NCBI GenBank assembly: GCA_020723105.1 | Contig: DYJL01000016.1 | Coordinates: 1 to 64,000 of the forward strand | Length of the DNA stretch: 64,000 nucleotides | Direction: 5' to 3' | Source: Nitrospira japonica | GTDB taxonomy: Bacteria > Nitrospirota > Thermodesulfovibrionia > UBA6902 | Notes under the pieces: generated by a model | The model's database searches: none | What the model saw: only the letters and a program-made list of their open reading frames with translations | What the model was told of the DNA's origin: nothing | Shown here: positions 17,065-26,595 of the stretch, one piece after another | Numbering within the stretch: position 1 is the stretch's first letter | How the letters are laid out: every line of letters starts with the position of its first letter | Made by a program: the position numbers and the translations under genes

Positions 17065-18129
17065 ATGCATAAGATAATGTCTAACACTATAAAGCGCATA
17101 ATGGCAATGATATGCAAACTGATATCAATTGCTAATAAGAAACTCAGACTAACAGACAAAACCCATTTTATGCAGCAAATTATTGAGCATTTTGAAAAAG
17201 ACAACAATTCATTTTTCACCTATCATGTAAGGCCGATGGAATCGATATTTATCGATGCAGTCTGTGAGCCGAGTGAAGCGACAAAGAAGCTTGCTATTGT
17301 GCTCCAAGGGCCGCTTTTAACGGAAAATAATTTCACATACGAAACAATTATGATATATCAAAAACTCTTCTGTGGAGCGTCTTTGGTATTGTCGACGTGG
17401 GAAGATGAACCTCTGACTGTCATCAGACAGTTTGAAGATATGGGCATCCCTGTAGTTCTTAACCGAAAGCCAGCCTATGCAGGGGTGAGTAATATTAACA
17501 TGCAAATCACCTCTTCGCGAAGCGGCATCCTACGGGCAAAAGAATTGAATGCGGAGTACGTCCTCAAGACTCGCACTGACCAGCGGATGTATGCCCCTAA
17601 TCTTACTGACTTCTTCTACAATTTAACCGAGACCTTTCCGGTGCATGGTAACTGGCCTAAACAAAGGAAGAGAATTGTAGGGTGCAGTCTGAATACATTC
17701 AAGTATCGCATGTATGGGCTTTCGGACATGCTTAGCTATGGGCATATAGATGATATGTTGTTGTATTGGGACATTGGGCTTGATAGCCGTGTTTTTAATG
17801 AATTGGAACAGCATCAAGCGTGCACCTCGCTTAGGAACTTTGCACTGTGGCGTGTTTGCGAAGTTTACTTGACAACAGAGTTCTTAATGAAAGTGGGCCA
17901 CAAACTTGAGTGGACTCTTAAAGACAGCTGGGGGGCTTTCGCGGATCATTTCTACATTGTTGATAAGGAACAACTGGATCTGTTCTGGCCCAAATATAAC
18001 CGGCTGGAATACAGGTGGCGTAATTATCCCTGTAAAAGTCAGAATGAAGAAATGACTAACAGAGACTGGGTAAACATATATGCTGGATTAAACCAGATGG
18101 AAGTCCCTGAGCATGTACTCAGATCTTAA
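17065..18129 (+). CDS. WavE-like lipopolysaccharide synthesis protein
   Basis: A 354-residue protein of the WavE type: LAIVLQGPLL near 81-90, ASLVLSTWEDE, INMQITSSRSGILRAKEL and YVLKTRTDQRMY, all characteristic of this GT-A-like family in LPS core and capsule clusters. The KTRTDQ element plays the part of a DxD motif. A second start, ATG 17077 region, is possible. It is likely a glycosyltransferase of the cluster. Confidence 0.8.
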   Translation: MHKIMSNTIKRIMAMICKLISIANKKLRLTDKTHFMQQIIEHFEKDNNSFFTYHVRPMESIFIDAVCEPSEATKKLAIVLQGPLLTENNFTYETIMIYQKLFCGASLVLSTWEDEPLTVIRQFEDMGIPVVLNRKPAYAGVSNINMQITSSRSGILRAKELNAEYVLKTRTDQRMYAPNLTDFFYNLTETFPVHGNWPKQRKRIVGCSLNTFKYRMYGLSDMLSYGHIDDMLLYWDIGLDSRVFNELEQHQACTSLRNFALWRVCEVYLTTEFLMKVGHKLEWTLKDSWGAFADHFYIVDKEQLDLFWPKYNRLEYRWRNYPCKSQNEEMTNRDWVNIYAGLNQMEVPEHVLRS

Positions 18130-18176
18130 AAAATGCAGCAATTATTGAATAGCTGTTTATGGGACGGTAATCAATT

Positions 18177-19136
18177 GTGTTAGAAAATAGCTTTAGAAAG
18201 AATATATCTGTATCATGCCCAATATGTGAAAAATCGGACTGCAAAGTGATTTTTCGTGATCATAACCGCAGGGATGGAATTGATTGTTCAGGCACTTATG
18301 TCCTGTGCAGAGAGTGTTCCCTGATTTACCTGCAGGACCGTTCACCATGGGAGGAAATTGTAAAGTTTTACTCTTCGTCAAATAAGGGCCATACAACCAA
18401 TGCAGGGCATATCTCTGCAACCGAACTGCGGCAAAAGATCAAAAAAAATATTCCTGCATGGAAAACACTTCTGCGCAAAGTTCGTTTTCGGCCTCATTCA
18501 TGGCCTCTGGATCCTGTTCAGCAGGGTAGCAAGCGTTTGCTGGATCTGGGGTGCGGTAATGGATCAAAGCTTTTTGAATTTATCGAGAGAGGCTATGATG
18601 TATGGGGCGTGGATGTGAGCATCGATACCATTCGTGTATGTCAGGAAGTATTGTCTCATGGGCATTTTATTCAGGGAGAACTGCATGAAACAGGCCTCCC
18701 TGACTCCAATTTTGACTATATCCGAATCGATAACACCTTGGAGCATGTACCAAACCTTAAAGAAGTCATGGCGGAAAGCCACAGACTATTAAAAGAAAGG
18801 GGGCAGATTCTGATTTACGTGCCTAATGGAAGAAGCTTTAGTATGCGCTTTATGAAAGGTGATTCTATTTCTTCATGGATTCCGTTTCATCTGCAGTTGT
18901 TTACAAAAAGATCTTTGTCACGGCTTCTCACCGAGGCAGGGTTCAAGAACATTAAAATTAATGGTTACAATCCTTCTTCATGGCTTCCTATGAGTTTTAT
19001 GCAATTCAAGAATAGACATAATCCATCATTCCAACTTACTTGCCCGGGATGGCTTACTCTGGTTTGTTACCCTATCGGTTGGTTGGCGAATCAAGTTGGA
19101 CTAAGTGAAGAGCTTGTAGGTGTGGGGGAGAAATAA
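18177..19136 (+). CDS. Class I SAM methyltransferase with zinc-ribbon N-terminus
   Basis: A 319-residue protein. The N-terminus has paired cysteines (CPICEKSDC and CRECSLIY), a zinc-ribbon common in cluster-borne methyltransferases, followed by the SAM-binding motif LLDLGCGNGSKLFEF, acidic VDVS and RIDNTLEHVPN. GTG 18177 is the likely start. It would methylate a sugar or lipid-linked intermediate. Confidence 0.85.
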   Translation: MLENSFRKNISVSCPICEKSDCKVIFRDHNRRDGIDCSGTYVLCRECSLIYLQDRSPWEEIVKFYSSSNKGHTTNAGHISATELRQKIKKNIPAWKTLLRKVRFRPHSWPLDPVQQGSKRLLDLGCGNGSKLFEFIERGYDVWGVDVSIDTIRVCQEVLSHGHFIQGELHETGLPDSNFDYIRIDNTLEHVPNLKEVMAESHRLLKERGQILIYVPNGRSFSMRFMKGDSISSWIPFHLQLFTKRSLSRLLTEAGFKNIKINGYNPSSWLPMSFMQFKNRHNPSFQLTCPGWLTLVCYPIGWLANQVGLSEELVGVGEK

Positions 19137-19155
19137 TGAGTGCGAGGAGCAAAAG

Positions 19156-20598
19156 TTGATTAAAAATAGTTGCTGGATGGTGTTATTTGGTGGTATTATT
19201 ATCAGCTTTATATTGTTGCTGACAATCCCTGAAGATGATATAGTTCTTAGATCAGTTCCCATTACTTTTATTGCTGTAGTCTCAATAGGTTACTATCTAT
19301 ATAAACGCTATTACAAAAAGATCTCCATTCAATCAGATTTGCTGATCTCAGTTAATACACTGTTTCAATTTCTAATTCCTGTATTGTATTTAGCTTTCTA
19401 TTATAATGCGAATCCGGAATTTGATGAATTTGCTCATTACAGATTGGGGTATGCAATTACCTCGTTTGCGGCGCTTATCGGGCAGGCAATGTTTTTTCTG
19501 GGCTATGAAAGCATAAAACCTTCAATCTGCTTCCCCCGCATACAAATAACAGTGCGATCATACAGCAACCTTTTTTTTGTGTTACTGCCTTTACTATCTC
19601 TAATATGGATTGGACGTTCTGTTTTGATCGCAACTGGCAGTTATTATCAGATTTACAGAACTGATTACCAATCTACCAGCCCCTTTTTTTCTGTTTTTTC
19701 ACAACTCAGTGACTATGGACTGATAGTACTCGGGGCATTATTTCTGATTGCTTTTTCTGAAAAACGAAAAAGACAAAGAAAAGTCAAATTTACAATTGCC
19801 ATAGCCGCGTTCATGCTTGAAATGCTATGGTTTGTTCCCGCTGGATCAAGAGAACCCATATTATATACTATCTTTGCTGTAATGTTTGCTTATATAGTCA
19901 TAAAAAGAACGATTCCCGTGAAAACAATTGTAGTTCTTGCCATTATATCCATTCCGCTTCTGGCTGTTTTTGGTAGCTACAGGTATGTTGCGTCATCCTA
20001 TAATGAAGTATCAGAAATAAACTTTAATGTTACATTGCCTGCGCTTCTTGAGGCAAAGGAAAGATTGAATATTCAAAATGTTGATATGTTCGCAACAGTC
20101 GTAGACCGGATATATGATGGTAAAAGTTTAGGGTATTTACTAACGCATTATTCGAATGATTATGACTATGAATTAGGATATACTTATAGAAATATTCCGT
20201 TTATTGTTATTCCAAGATTTATTTACCCGGACAAGCCGGTTTTCACAACTTCCCTTAACGAATGGTATATACTCGTTGGGGGGTCTATGCCGGTAACTTT
20301 CTGGGGTGAGTCTTATGTTAACTTCTCATGGGCCGGAATTATAATAATGGCATATTTACTGGGCGTTTTGCTAAAGGGGTTTGACTATTTATTTATCCAG
20401 AGAGCACATAAGCCATACTGGATGTATATTTATCTTTTTAGTTCTATTCATATCATGAGGCTCCCCATGGAGGCGGCTGTGATATGGCTGGGCTTTCTTC
20501 TTAAGGCAATTTTACTAGCAGTTATATTAACTGCATTACATGCGGACCTAACTAATATTATAAAAAAATCATATAGGAAAGCAGTGTTAACTGGTTAA
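19156..20598 (+). CDS. Putative oligosaccharide repeat-unit polymerase (Wzy-like)
   Basis: A membrane protein of about 480 residues with ten or more hydrophobic segments and a large periplasmic loop (VDRIYDGKSLGYLLTHYSND then PRFIYPDKPVFTTS), the arrangement seen in O-antigen polymerases. TTG 19156 has GAGGAG at 19144-19149; an upstream GTG at 19120 would overlap the previous gene by 17 bases and lacks a good ribosome site. Wzy proteins are diverse, so the call rests on topology, the PRFIYPDKP block and context. Confidence 0.75.
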   Translation: MIKNSCWMVLFGGIIISFILLLTIPEDDIVLRSVPITFIAVVSIGYYLYKRYYKKISIQSDLLISVNTLFQFLIPVLYLAFYYNANPEFDEFAHYRLGYAITSFAALIGQAMFFLGYESIKPSICFPRIQITVRSYSNLFFVLLPLLSLIWIGRSVLIATGSYYQIYRTDYQSTSPFFSVFSQLSDYGLIVLGALFLIAFSEKRKRQRKVKFTIAIAAFMLEMLWFVPAGSREPILYTIFAVMFAYIVIKRTIPVKTIVVLAIISIPLLAVFGSYRYVASSYNEVSEINFNVTLPALLEAKERLNIQNVDMFATVVDRIYDGKSLGYLLTHYSNDYDYELGYTYRNIPFIVIPRFIYPDKPVFTTSLNEWYILVGGSMPVTFWGESYVNFSWAGIIIMAYLLGVLLKGFDYLFIQRAHKPYWMYIYLFSSIHIMRLPMEAAVIWLGFLLKAILLAVILTALHADLTNIIKKSYRKAVLTG

Positions 20599-20610
20599 TA
20601 TTCTGAAACA

Positions 20611-21798
20611 GTGAAAGACCTACTTAAAAAATCAAGCGTACTGAACACCTTAAATTCAGTCTTCAAGGCATGCTGCCAGGAACGCAGTGCTAAAAGAAGT
20701 AACGAATATTATTTTAAACATACCAGCGAAGTTCCGGGTATCAAAAGCAACTCAGATATTACATCAGCGCTTAAAAAAAGACTCCTTAAAAGGGGTATTA
20801 ATCCAACTCCAATAAAAATGGGAGAATTGCATATATTTCTGGCTTATCCCATGTATAACTGGGAACAAGTTTTGTCCCTCGCATTAAAGCCGTTTGGGAC
20901 TGTAACGGAATTTGAGTGGCGATCTCATGGATATGATGAACAGTCGTCGGACTGGCCGCAACGCAGAGATGCCATGAACGCAGAGATGTTGAGTGTGTTT
21001 GAGAGAGCTCATGCAATAAAACCTGTTGATGCCGTTGTCGGGTATTTATCCGGATATACTGTCTCGCCTCAAACTGTTCAATCGATAGGTAATGCCGGGG
21101 CAATTTTTTTTAATTTTTGCTTTGATGATAAATTAAACTTTCCGGGTAAGAATATAGGTGGACGTTTTACAAGTCCTGCTTCGATTGCATCTGCGGTGGA
21201 TCTCAATCTCACCAATGCTCTGGAATCTGTTATGAAATACTCCATCCATGGCGGTCTGGCTATGTTCTGGCCGGAGGCTGCACATCCTGATATTCACAAG
21301 CCTTATGATGTTCCATTTGAATATGATGTTTCCTTTATAGGAGGGAAATATGGCTGGAGACCGAACTTCATAAAGAGATTGCAAAAGATGGGAATAGATG
21401 TAACATGTTTTGGTAATGGATGGGAGAATGGGCCATTGCCTGATGTGGAAATGATCAAGCTCTATTCTCGCAGTCGTATTAACATTGGATTTGCAGGTGT
21501 AGGTCATTCCCAAAAATTAATGTGTCTTAAGGGAAGGGATTTTGAGATTACAATGGCTGGCGGCTTGTATCTTACCCAGGACAATCCGGAGCTTTCTCTG
21601 GTTTATGACATTGGTAACGAAATAGTGACGTATAAGGATGAAAAGGACTGTGCAGAAAAAATAAAGTGGCTAATTAGTAATCCTGACGAAGCAGATATGA
21701 TCCGTAAAGCAGGTAGGACCAGGGCGCTGAATAATCATTCCTGGGAAAAGAGATTTCAACAGATCTTTTCGATGACTGGATTGTTGGAAGTATCATAA
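20611..21798 (+). CDS. CgeB-like glycosyltransferase
   Basis: A 395-residue GT-B protein of the CgeB/Glyco_trans_1_2 kind. The central YDVSFIGGKYGWRPNFIKRL, the NIGFAGVGHSQKLMCLKGRD segment and the C-terminal FEITMAGGLYLTQDNPELSL are typical. It starts at GTG 20611, 13 bases after the polymerase gene. It is related to the gene at 24290, which lies in the same cluster. Confidence 0.82.
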   Translation: MKDLLKKSSVLNTLNSVFKACCQERSAKRSNEYYFKHTSEVPGIKSNSDITSALKKRLLKRGINPTPIKMGELHIFLAYPMYNWEQVLSLALKPFGTVTEFEWRSHGYDEQSSDWPQRRDAMNAEMLSVFERAHAIKPVDAVVGYLSGYTVSPQTVQSIGNAGAIFFNFCFDDKLNFPGKNIGGRFTSPASIASAVDLNLTNALESVMKYSIHGGLAMFWPEAAHPDIHKPYDVPFEYDVSFIGGKYGWRPNFIKRLQKMGIDVTCFGNGWENGPLPDVEMIKLYSRSRINIGFAGVGHSQKLMCLKGRDFEITMAGGLYLTQDNPELSLVYDIGNEIVTYKDEKDCAEKIKWLISNPDEADMIRKAGRTRALNNHSWEKRFQQIFSMTGLLEVS

Positions 21799-21812
21799 TT
21801 GGAGGAATACAT

Positions 21813-22595
21813 ATGAATTTTGAATCTGTTCTAAATGCAGGATCTTATCTTTTCAAAACATATATAACTGCAATCCCTCGGATATTTTATCGATCTTCGA
21901 TTTCTTTAATGATTGACCCCAAAGGTCCTCAACGCTTTCTCCAGCAAGTGCTGAATGCTCAGGACTTAGAAAGTGATGATCCCGTATTGGGCAGTTTTGA
22001 CATTGATGATCTATTGGGGAGGGGCGAGGTAGATGTAGAGTTTATAGGTCCATATCACAGTCGACGTAGCAGTGATACCAGGTTGCTTCAAGAGCTTGCC
22101 TGTTTGGCATATTTAATGAGAGTCTTGCAACCGCACTTAGTTTTTGAAATGGGTACGTTTGTAGGAAGAACTACAAGGCTAATGGCCGTAAATAGTCCAC
22201 ACGATTGCCGTATCCTTACGCTGGATCTGGCGCAAGACCAAGTTGAGCATCAAATTGGTGAGGCATTTCAAAGGGATGAAGGAATTCCTGAAAAGGATAA
22301 GATCAAACAGTTATATGGTGATAGTCGTACATTTGACTTCTCTCCATATTATGGTCTATGTGATTTTGTGTGGGTGGATGCTTGTCATGATTATAAATAT
22401 GTGGTCAGCGATACTTAGCATGCACTGAAGCTTTTACGGCCAGGGGGATGGATTGGATGGCATGATTATAGACACACTGCGTGGTGGTCCGGGGTGACTC
22501 GCTGCGTGCGGCAGTTACGCAAGCAATATGCGGGTATCCGGCATCTTAGAGGAACAACAATAGCTGTGATGGAAAAAACAAAAGAAAAAGGTTGA
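21813..22595 (+). pseudogene. Class I SAM methyltransferase with internal TAG
   Basis: A SAM-dependent O-methyltransferase-like protein (CmcI/rhamnosyl-methyltransferase type): VFEMGTFVGRTTRLMAVNSP is the SAM loop, ILTLDLAQ the acidic end, and VWVDACHDYKYVVSDT the catalytic strand. A TAG at 22416-22418 stops the frame after 201 residues, but the same frame continues without interruption as HALKLLRPGGWIGWHDYRHT to a TGA at 22593, giving the normal full length of 260. A single base change from GAG or CAG would explain it. Probably a nonsense mutation or a base-call error. Confidence 0.8.
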
Positions 22596-22641
22596 AGGCA
22601 AGTTTAATAAAGGCAAGACATTAAGGATAAGCTTTTTCCCC

Positions 22642-23457
22642 ATGTTAGGATTTAAGGATTATAATTTTCTTGCAAGATATGCAAGGAAAGATAATTCCAA
22701 GGCTGCAAATCAATTGCTTGCTGCAAGCATAGTAAATGAATTGAATGTCAAATCTATTTTGGACATTGGAGGTGGAACAACTTCATATGCTTGTTCCTTA
22801 GAAGATGATGTGACAACTGCAATAGTCGATGTTGCATCGGCAAGTTTAGACAATGTCCATGCGCAAATAAAAATAGCCAGTGCACTGCCAAATATTGCAA
22901 TTCAGAATGGAGAATATCAGTTCGTTTCTGCACTTGAAGTACTAGAACATCTTGACCCTTCGATTTATGAAGATTCACTTTGGGAAATATCCAGAATTTC
23001 CAATCGATATGTATTTATCACATCGCCTTTTCTACAGGATTTATCCCAGGCATTTGTATTATGTGACAAATGCGGCGCAGTTTTTCAATGCGAAGGTCAC
23101 CTCCGGCGATTTGGTCTGAAAGAAGTAGAAAATTTGCAAAAGTATTTTGGAGGAATAAAGGAGCTTTACTTCATCGGCCCACAGGCCGGACTTTTACCCT
23201 TAGTTGAAGCCAGGCAGCAGCTAAAATCTCTTTTGCGAAGGTTTTTACAGATAGCCTTCAAAAAGAAGTACTGCCGCCCCCCTTTTACAAAATGTCCAGT
23301 TTGCAATTATGAGATTTTTAACAACTATGATGAATATCTAAAGGCCGATCCTTCGACTGACCTAAATACTGATTGGTGGAAATGGAGAGATAAGAGAGAA
23401 GTTTCCTTTCAGTTTGGAGTACTGTTTGAGAAACATATATCTCACATACGATTATAA
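22642..23457 (+). CDS. Class I SAM methyltransferase-like protein with zinc-binding cysteines
   Basis: A 271-residue protein: SAM loop SILDIGGGTTSYACSLE, VSALEVLEHLDP as the post-motif, then cysteine pairs CDKCGAVFQC and CPVCNY that could hold zinc. It lies in the run of three methyltransferases of the cluster. The acceptor is unknown. Confidence 0.78.
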   Translation: MLGFKDYNFLARYARKDNSKAANQLLAASIVNELNVKSILDIGGGTTSYACSLEDDVTTAIVDVASASLDNVHAQIKIASALPNIAIQNGEYQFVSALEVLEHLDPSIYEDSLWEISRISNRYVFITSPFLQDLSQAFVLCDKCGAVFQCEGHLRRFGLKEVENLQKYFGGIKELYFIGPQAGLLPLVEARQQLKSLLRRFLQIAFKKKYCRPPFTKCPVCNYEIFNNYDEYLKADPSTDLNTDWWKWRDKREVSFQFGVLFEKHISHIRL

Positions 23458-23555
23458 TCAAAATATATAGTGGTGATTTGGTGAATAATTATAATTGATC
23501 TATTGTGTGTTAATACTAATATTAAGATGGTATTTAGCGTCAAAAATAAATTGAA

Positions 23556-24278
23556 ATGAATGAATATCGAAAGAGAATTTATGACTGCTATGCTTCACGC
23601 ATGCAGGAAGCGTCTGCAGTCTTCGATCAGAAGACTGCTTCTATCTGGGGTATAGCATATGACTTATTTTTAAGAGGATGGCTTCCGATCAATAAGGATG
23701 CGGCCATACTTGATGTAGGATGTGGTGGGGGCGAACTCCTTTATTTTTTTAAAGCGAGAGGCTATACACATTTACAGGGGGTAGATATTAGTCCTGAACA
23801 GGTAAGCATATCTCGTCAGGTAATTAATAACGTGACAGAAGCTAATGTTCTAGATTATTTAGGGAAGCATCCAGGAAAATATGATCTTATCACAGGCCTT
23901 GATATTGTAGAACATTTTCATAAAGATGAAGTGTTAAGGTTTTTTGATACCTGCTATGCTGCATTGCGGCCGGGTGGACGGTTAATCTTACAAACTCCAA
24001 ACGCGGAAAGTCCGTGGGGATTGAAAGTAAGATATGGAGATTTTACCCACGAACAAGCGTTTGATCCAAACTCTTTGCGACAGTTACTTTCTCTATCGGG
24101 ATTTTCTGACATTATGTCGAGGGAAGCAGGTCCTGTAATACATGGTGTAGTTTCGCTGGGAAGATATGTAATCTGGAGGGTTATCCGGACTGGGTTGACC
24201 ATATGGAATCTTGCCGAAACAGGAAGCAAAGGGAGCGGCATTTATACAAGAGTATTTTTAATTTCAGGTAAAAAGTGA
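23556..24278 (+). CDS. Class I SAM methyltransferase
   Basis: A 240-residue methyltransferase: ILDVGCGGGELLYFFKARGY (SAM loop), GVDISPEQV, GLDIVEHFHKDEVL and LRPGGRLILQTPNAESPWG. These are standard methyltransferase_11/23 features. It ends 11 bases before the next glycosyltransferase, so the two are likely co-expressed. Confidence 0.87.
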   Translation: MNEYRKRIYDCYASRMQEASAVFDQKTASIWGIAYDLFLRGWLPINKDAAILDVGCGGGELLYFFKARGYTHLQGVDISPEQVSISRQVINNVTEANVLDYLGKHPGKYDLITGLDIVEHFHKDEVLRFFDTCYAALRPGGRLILQTPNAESPWGLKVRYGDFTHEQAFDPNSLRQLLSLSGFSDIMSREAGPVIHGVVSLGRYVIWRVIRTGLTIWNLAETGSKGSGIYTRVFLISGKK

Positions 24279-24289
24279 GTTGTAGCTAA

Positions 24290-25315
24290 ATGCGTATATT
24301 GTATGTCGGGCCACTAGTGGGCACTTGTTTATCAAGGATGAATGGTCTTATACGGCTTGGGGCAGAAGTTATACCTATTAACACCGATACCTATATCTTC
24401 TCTAAGAACCGCTGGATTCACAGAGTTCATACCCATTTACTGATTGGGCCGGGGATTCATTCTCTCAACAGAGAGATTCAGCAAAAGGCGCTTGAACACA
24501 AGCCTGATATAGTGTGGATCGACAAAGGAAATTATATCTGGCCTGACACGCTCAGGAGCATTAAACATAAAACCAACGCTGTCCTGGTTCACCACAACAC
24601 AGATGATATTAAAAATAATCAACATAAATTCAAATTCTATCTGCAGGCGCTTGACATATATGACGCACATTTCACATCCAATCTTTATAACGTTGACGAA
24701 ATGCAAAGCATGACAAAAAGCTACGTCGGTTACAATGAGTTGGGCTACGATGATGAGGTCTTTCGTCCAGTTAACAGTCATGAAATAGATCAGCGATTTA
24801 AAAGTGATATTTTTTTTATCGGACACTGGGAACCCAATACGGAAATGTATATCAAGGCACTTGTAAAAGCCGGTTTACCGGTAATTGTCCGCGGAGAAGG
24901 TTGGATAAAGCCGTTTAAAAAAAGGCAGCTTAAAGATTTTGTCCTGTCCGGCTCCATCTTTAATGAAGAATATGTAAAAGCTCTAAATGGCGGAAAGATT
25001 GGTTTGGGGATCTATTCAAAATGGAACAGAAATACAACTGCTGCACGTGTTTTTGAGATTCCTGCCTGTGGCACTATGCTACTTGCACTGAGAACCCGTG
25101 TTCTTGAAGGATTATATAAGGACGGGAAAGAAGCTGCTTTTTTTGATCACCCGGCAGAATTGGTACAGAAAGCAAGATACTTTCTTAATAATGATACAGA
25201 ACGGGATGCTATTGCTCTATCGGGACGAGATCGTTGCATAAAAAATCAATGCTCATGGAAGGACAGGGTTTCTGAAGTGCTGACAGATCTGAAATCTACC
25301 GGTATTCTGCGTTGA
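24290..25315 (+). CDS. CgeB-like glycosyltransferase
   Basis: A 341-residue GT-B-fold protein. N-terminal MRILYVGPLVGTCLSRMNGL, central SDIFFIGHWEPNTEMYIKAL, and the donor-side FEIPACGTMLLALRT, as in CgeB proteins. The CSWKDRV motif near the end is shared with the gene at 20611. It overlaps the downstream GT9 gene by four bases. Confidence 0.82.
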   Translation: MRILYVGPLVGTCLSRMNGLIRLGAEVIPINTDTYIFSKNRWIHRVHTHLLIGPGIHSLNREIQQKALEHKPDIVWIDKGNYIWPDTLRSIKHKTNAVLVHHNTDDIKNNQHKFKFYLQALDIYDAHFTSNLYNVDEMQSMTKSYVGYNELGYDDEVFRPVNSHEIDQRFKSDIFFIGHWEPNTEMYIKALVKAGLPVIVRGEGWIKPFKKRQLKDFVLSGSIFNEEYVKALNGGKIGLGIYSKWNRNTTAARVFEIPACGTMLLALRTRVLEGLYKDGKEAAFFDHPAELVQKARYFLNNDTERDAIALSGRDRCIKNQCSWKDRVSEVLTDLKSTGILR

Positions 25316-26382
25316 AAAAAGAAATCAGGAAAATTCTAATCTTCAGAATCGGTCAACTCGGGGATACGATTGTTGCCCTTCCGTCTATGCATGTAATCCG
25401 TCAGTATTTTTCTAACTCACATGTCACGTTACTTAGTGACAGGCATCCGGGCAAGGCGTACGTGCTTGCAAATGACTTGATAGATTCTACCAATCTTGTT
25501 GATGAGTTTATCTCCTTTGAGGCTAATGTAGAAGGAATTAGTGGACGAAAAATGATAGCATTGCTGCCAGAGTTGAAACGCAGAAACTTTGACTTGCTCG
25601 TTTATCTGGCACCACGGTTGCGCAATAAATGGCAGGTCTGGCGGGACCTGAGTTATTTTAGAGTAGCAGGCATTAAAAACTTCATAGGACATCATGGCAT
25701 AACGCCATTGCCACAGAAGAACGGTAACGAGCCATTGCTTTTGGTAGAGCATGAAGCTGATCACTTGTTGAGCCGTTTGAAAAAAAGTGGACTACCTGTT
25801 CCAGATACAGGCGCTGGATGCATCGACCTTCAGCTTTCAGATGAAGAAAAACAAAAAGCTGTGCAGTTTATCGATTCTCATTTATCCTCTGGGAATAAGT
25901 CCCTATTAATGGGTTTTGGGCCGGGCAGTAATTGGCCGTCAAAAATCTGGCCTAAAGAGAAATATGCTGAAACTGGTAATCAAATAATCTGCAGATATAA
26001 TATTCTACCTGTAGTTTTTGGGTCTCCAGAGGATAGACAATTAGGAGACTGGCTTATTAAGAAATGGGGCAAAGGCATTAACGCTGCAGGTGTTCTCAAT
26101 GTCAGGGAAGCTGCTGCAGTTTTGAAACATTGCAGGTTGTATATTGGGAATGACACTGGGACCATGCATCTGGCAGCTGCTGTCGGAACTCCGTGCGTTG
26201 CAGTCTTTTCTTCTCAGGACTGGCCTGGTCGATGGAACCCCTACGGCAAACAACATATTGTGTTGCGTAGTGCTGTTCCATGCGAAGGGTGTAAGGCATA
26301 CACTTGTCCTAAAGAGAGTATAGATTGTCTGAACGCGATTTCGATTTCAAATGTTTTTAATGCTTGTGAATCTTTACTATGA
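25312..26382 (+). CDS. Glycosyltransferase family 9 (heptosyltransferase-like)
   Basis: A 356-residue GT9 protein: LIFRIGQLGDTIVALPSMHV at the N-terminus, GFGPGSNWPSKIWPKEKYAE in the middle and YIGNDTGTMHLAAAVGTPCV as the nucleotide-sugar motif. GT9 enzymes add heptose (or related sugars) to LPS core. Start TTG 25312, overlapping the stop of the previous gene. A CEGC...C cysteine group near the C-terminus is common in the family. Confidence 0.88.
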   Translation: MKKEIRKILIFRIGQLGDTIVALPSMHVIRQYFSNSHVTLLSDRHPGKAYVLANDLIDSTNLVDEFISFEANVEGISGRKMIALLPELKRRNFDLLVYLAPRLRNKWQVWRDLSYFRVAGIKNFIGHHGITPLPQKNGNEPLLLVEHEADHLLSRLKKSGLPVPDTGAGCIDLQLSDEEKQKAVQFIDSHLSSGNKSLLMGFGPGSNWPSKIWPKEKYAETGNQIICRYNILPVVFGSPEDRQLGDWLIKKWGKGINAAGVLNVREAAAVLKHCRLYIGNDTGTMHLAAAVGTPCVAVFSSQDWPGRWNPYGKQHIVLRSAVPCEGCKAYTCPKESIDCLNAISISNVFNACESLL

Positions 26383-26595
26383 ATGAGCCCACTTTCAGTA
26401 GGTTAGACACTTGACAATACATTTTATGATGATAAAAGGGTTTGGCCAATATTTTAAGTTTTAGGACGGTTACGTGGCGTGGTCACGACTGTGGGTCCTG
26501 TTCATATTCTGCAATCGGACAAAACGTCACAGGATGACCTTGTAGCTCCCCCCTGAAATGCGTTCCACATAAATTATCTCAAACAAGGATATTAA
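26383..26595. other. Intergenic stretch, no gene seen
   Basis: 213 bases without an open frame of interest. A TTGACA at 26412-26417 is the only promoter-like piece and lacks a well-spaced -10 box. It separates the overlapping cluster genes from the last glycosyltransferase. Confidence 0.4.

Noticed and set aside
21813-22595. Pyrrolysine-containing protein
   Set aside because: A single TAG in one methyltransferase of the sugar type is not enough; there is no pyl gene or recoding signal nearby and the gene is unrelated to methylamine methyltransferases.
26400-26440. Sigma-70 promoter before the last glycosyltransferase
   Set aside because: TTGACA is present but no -10 box at 15-19 bases fits; left as an uncertain stretch.
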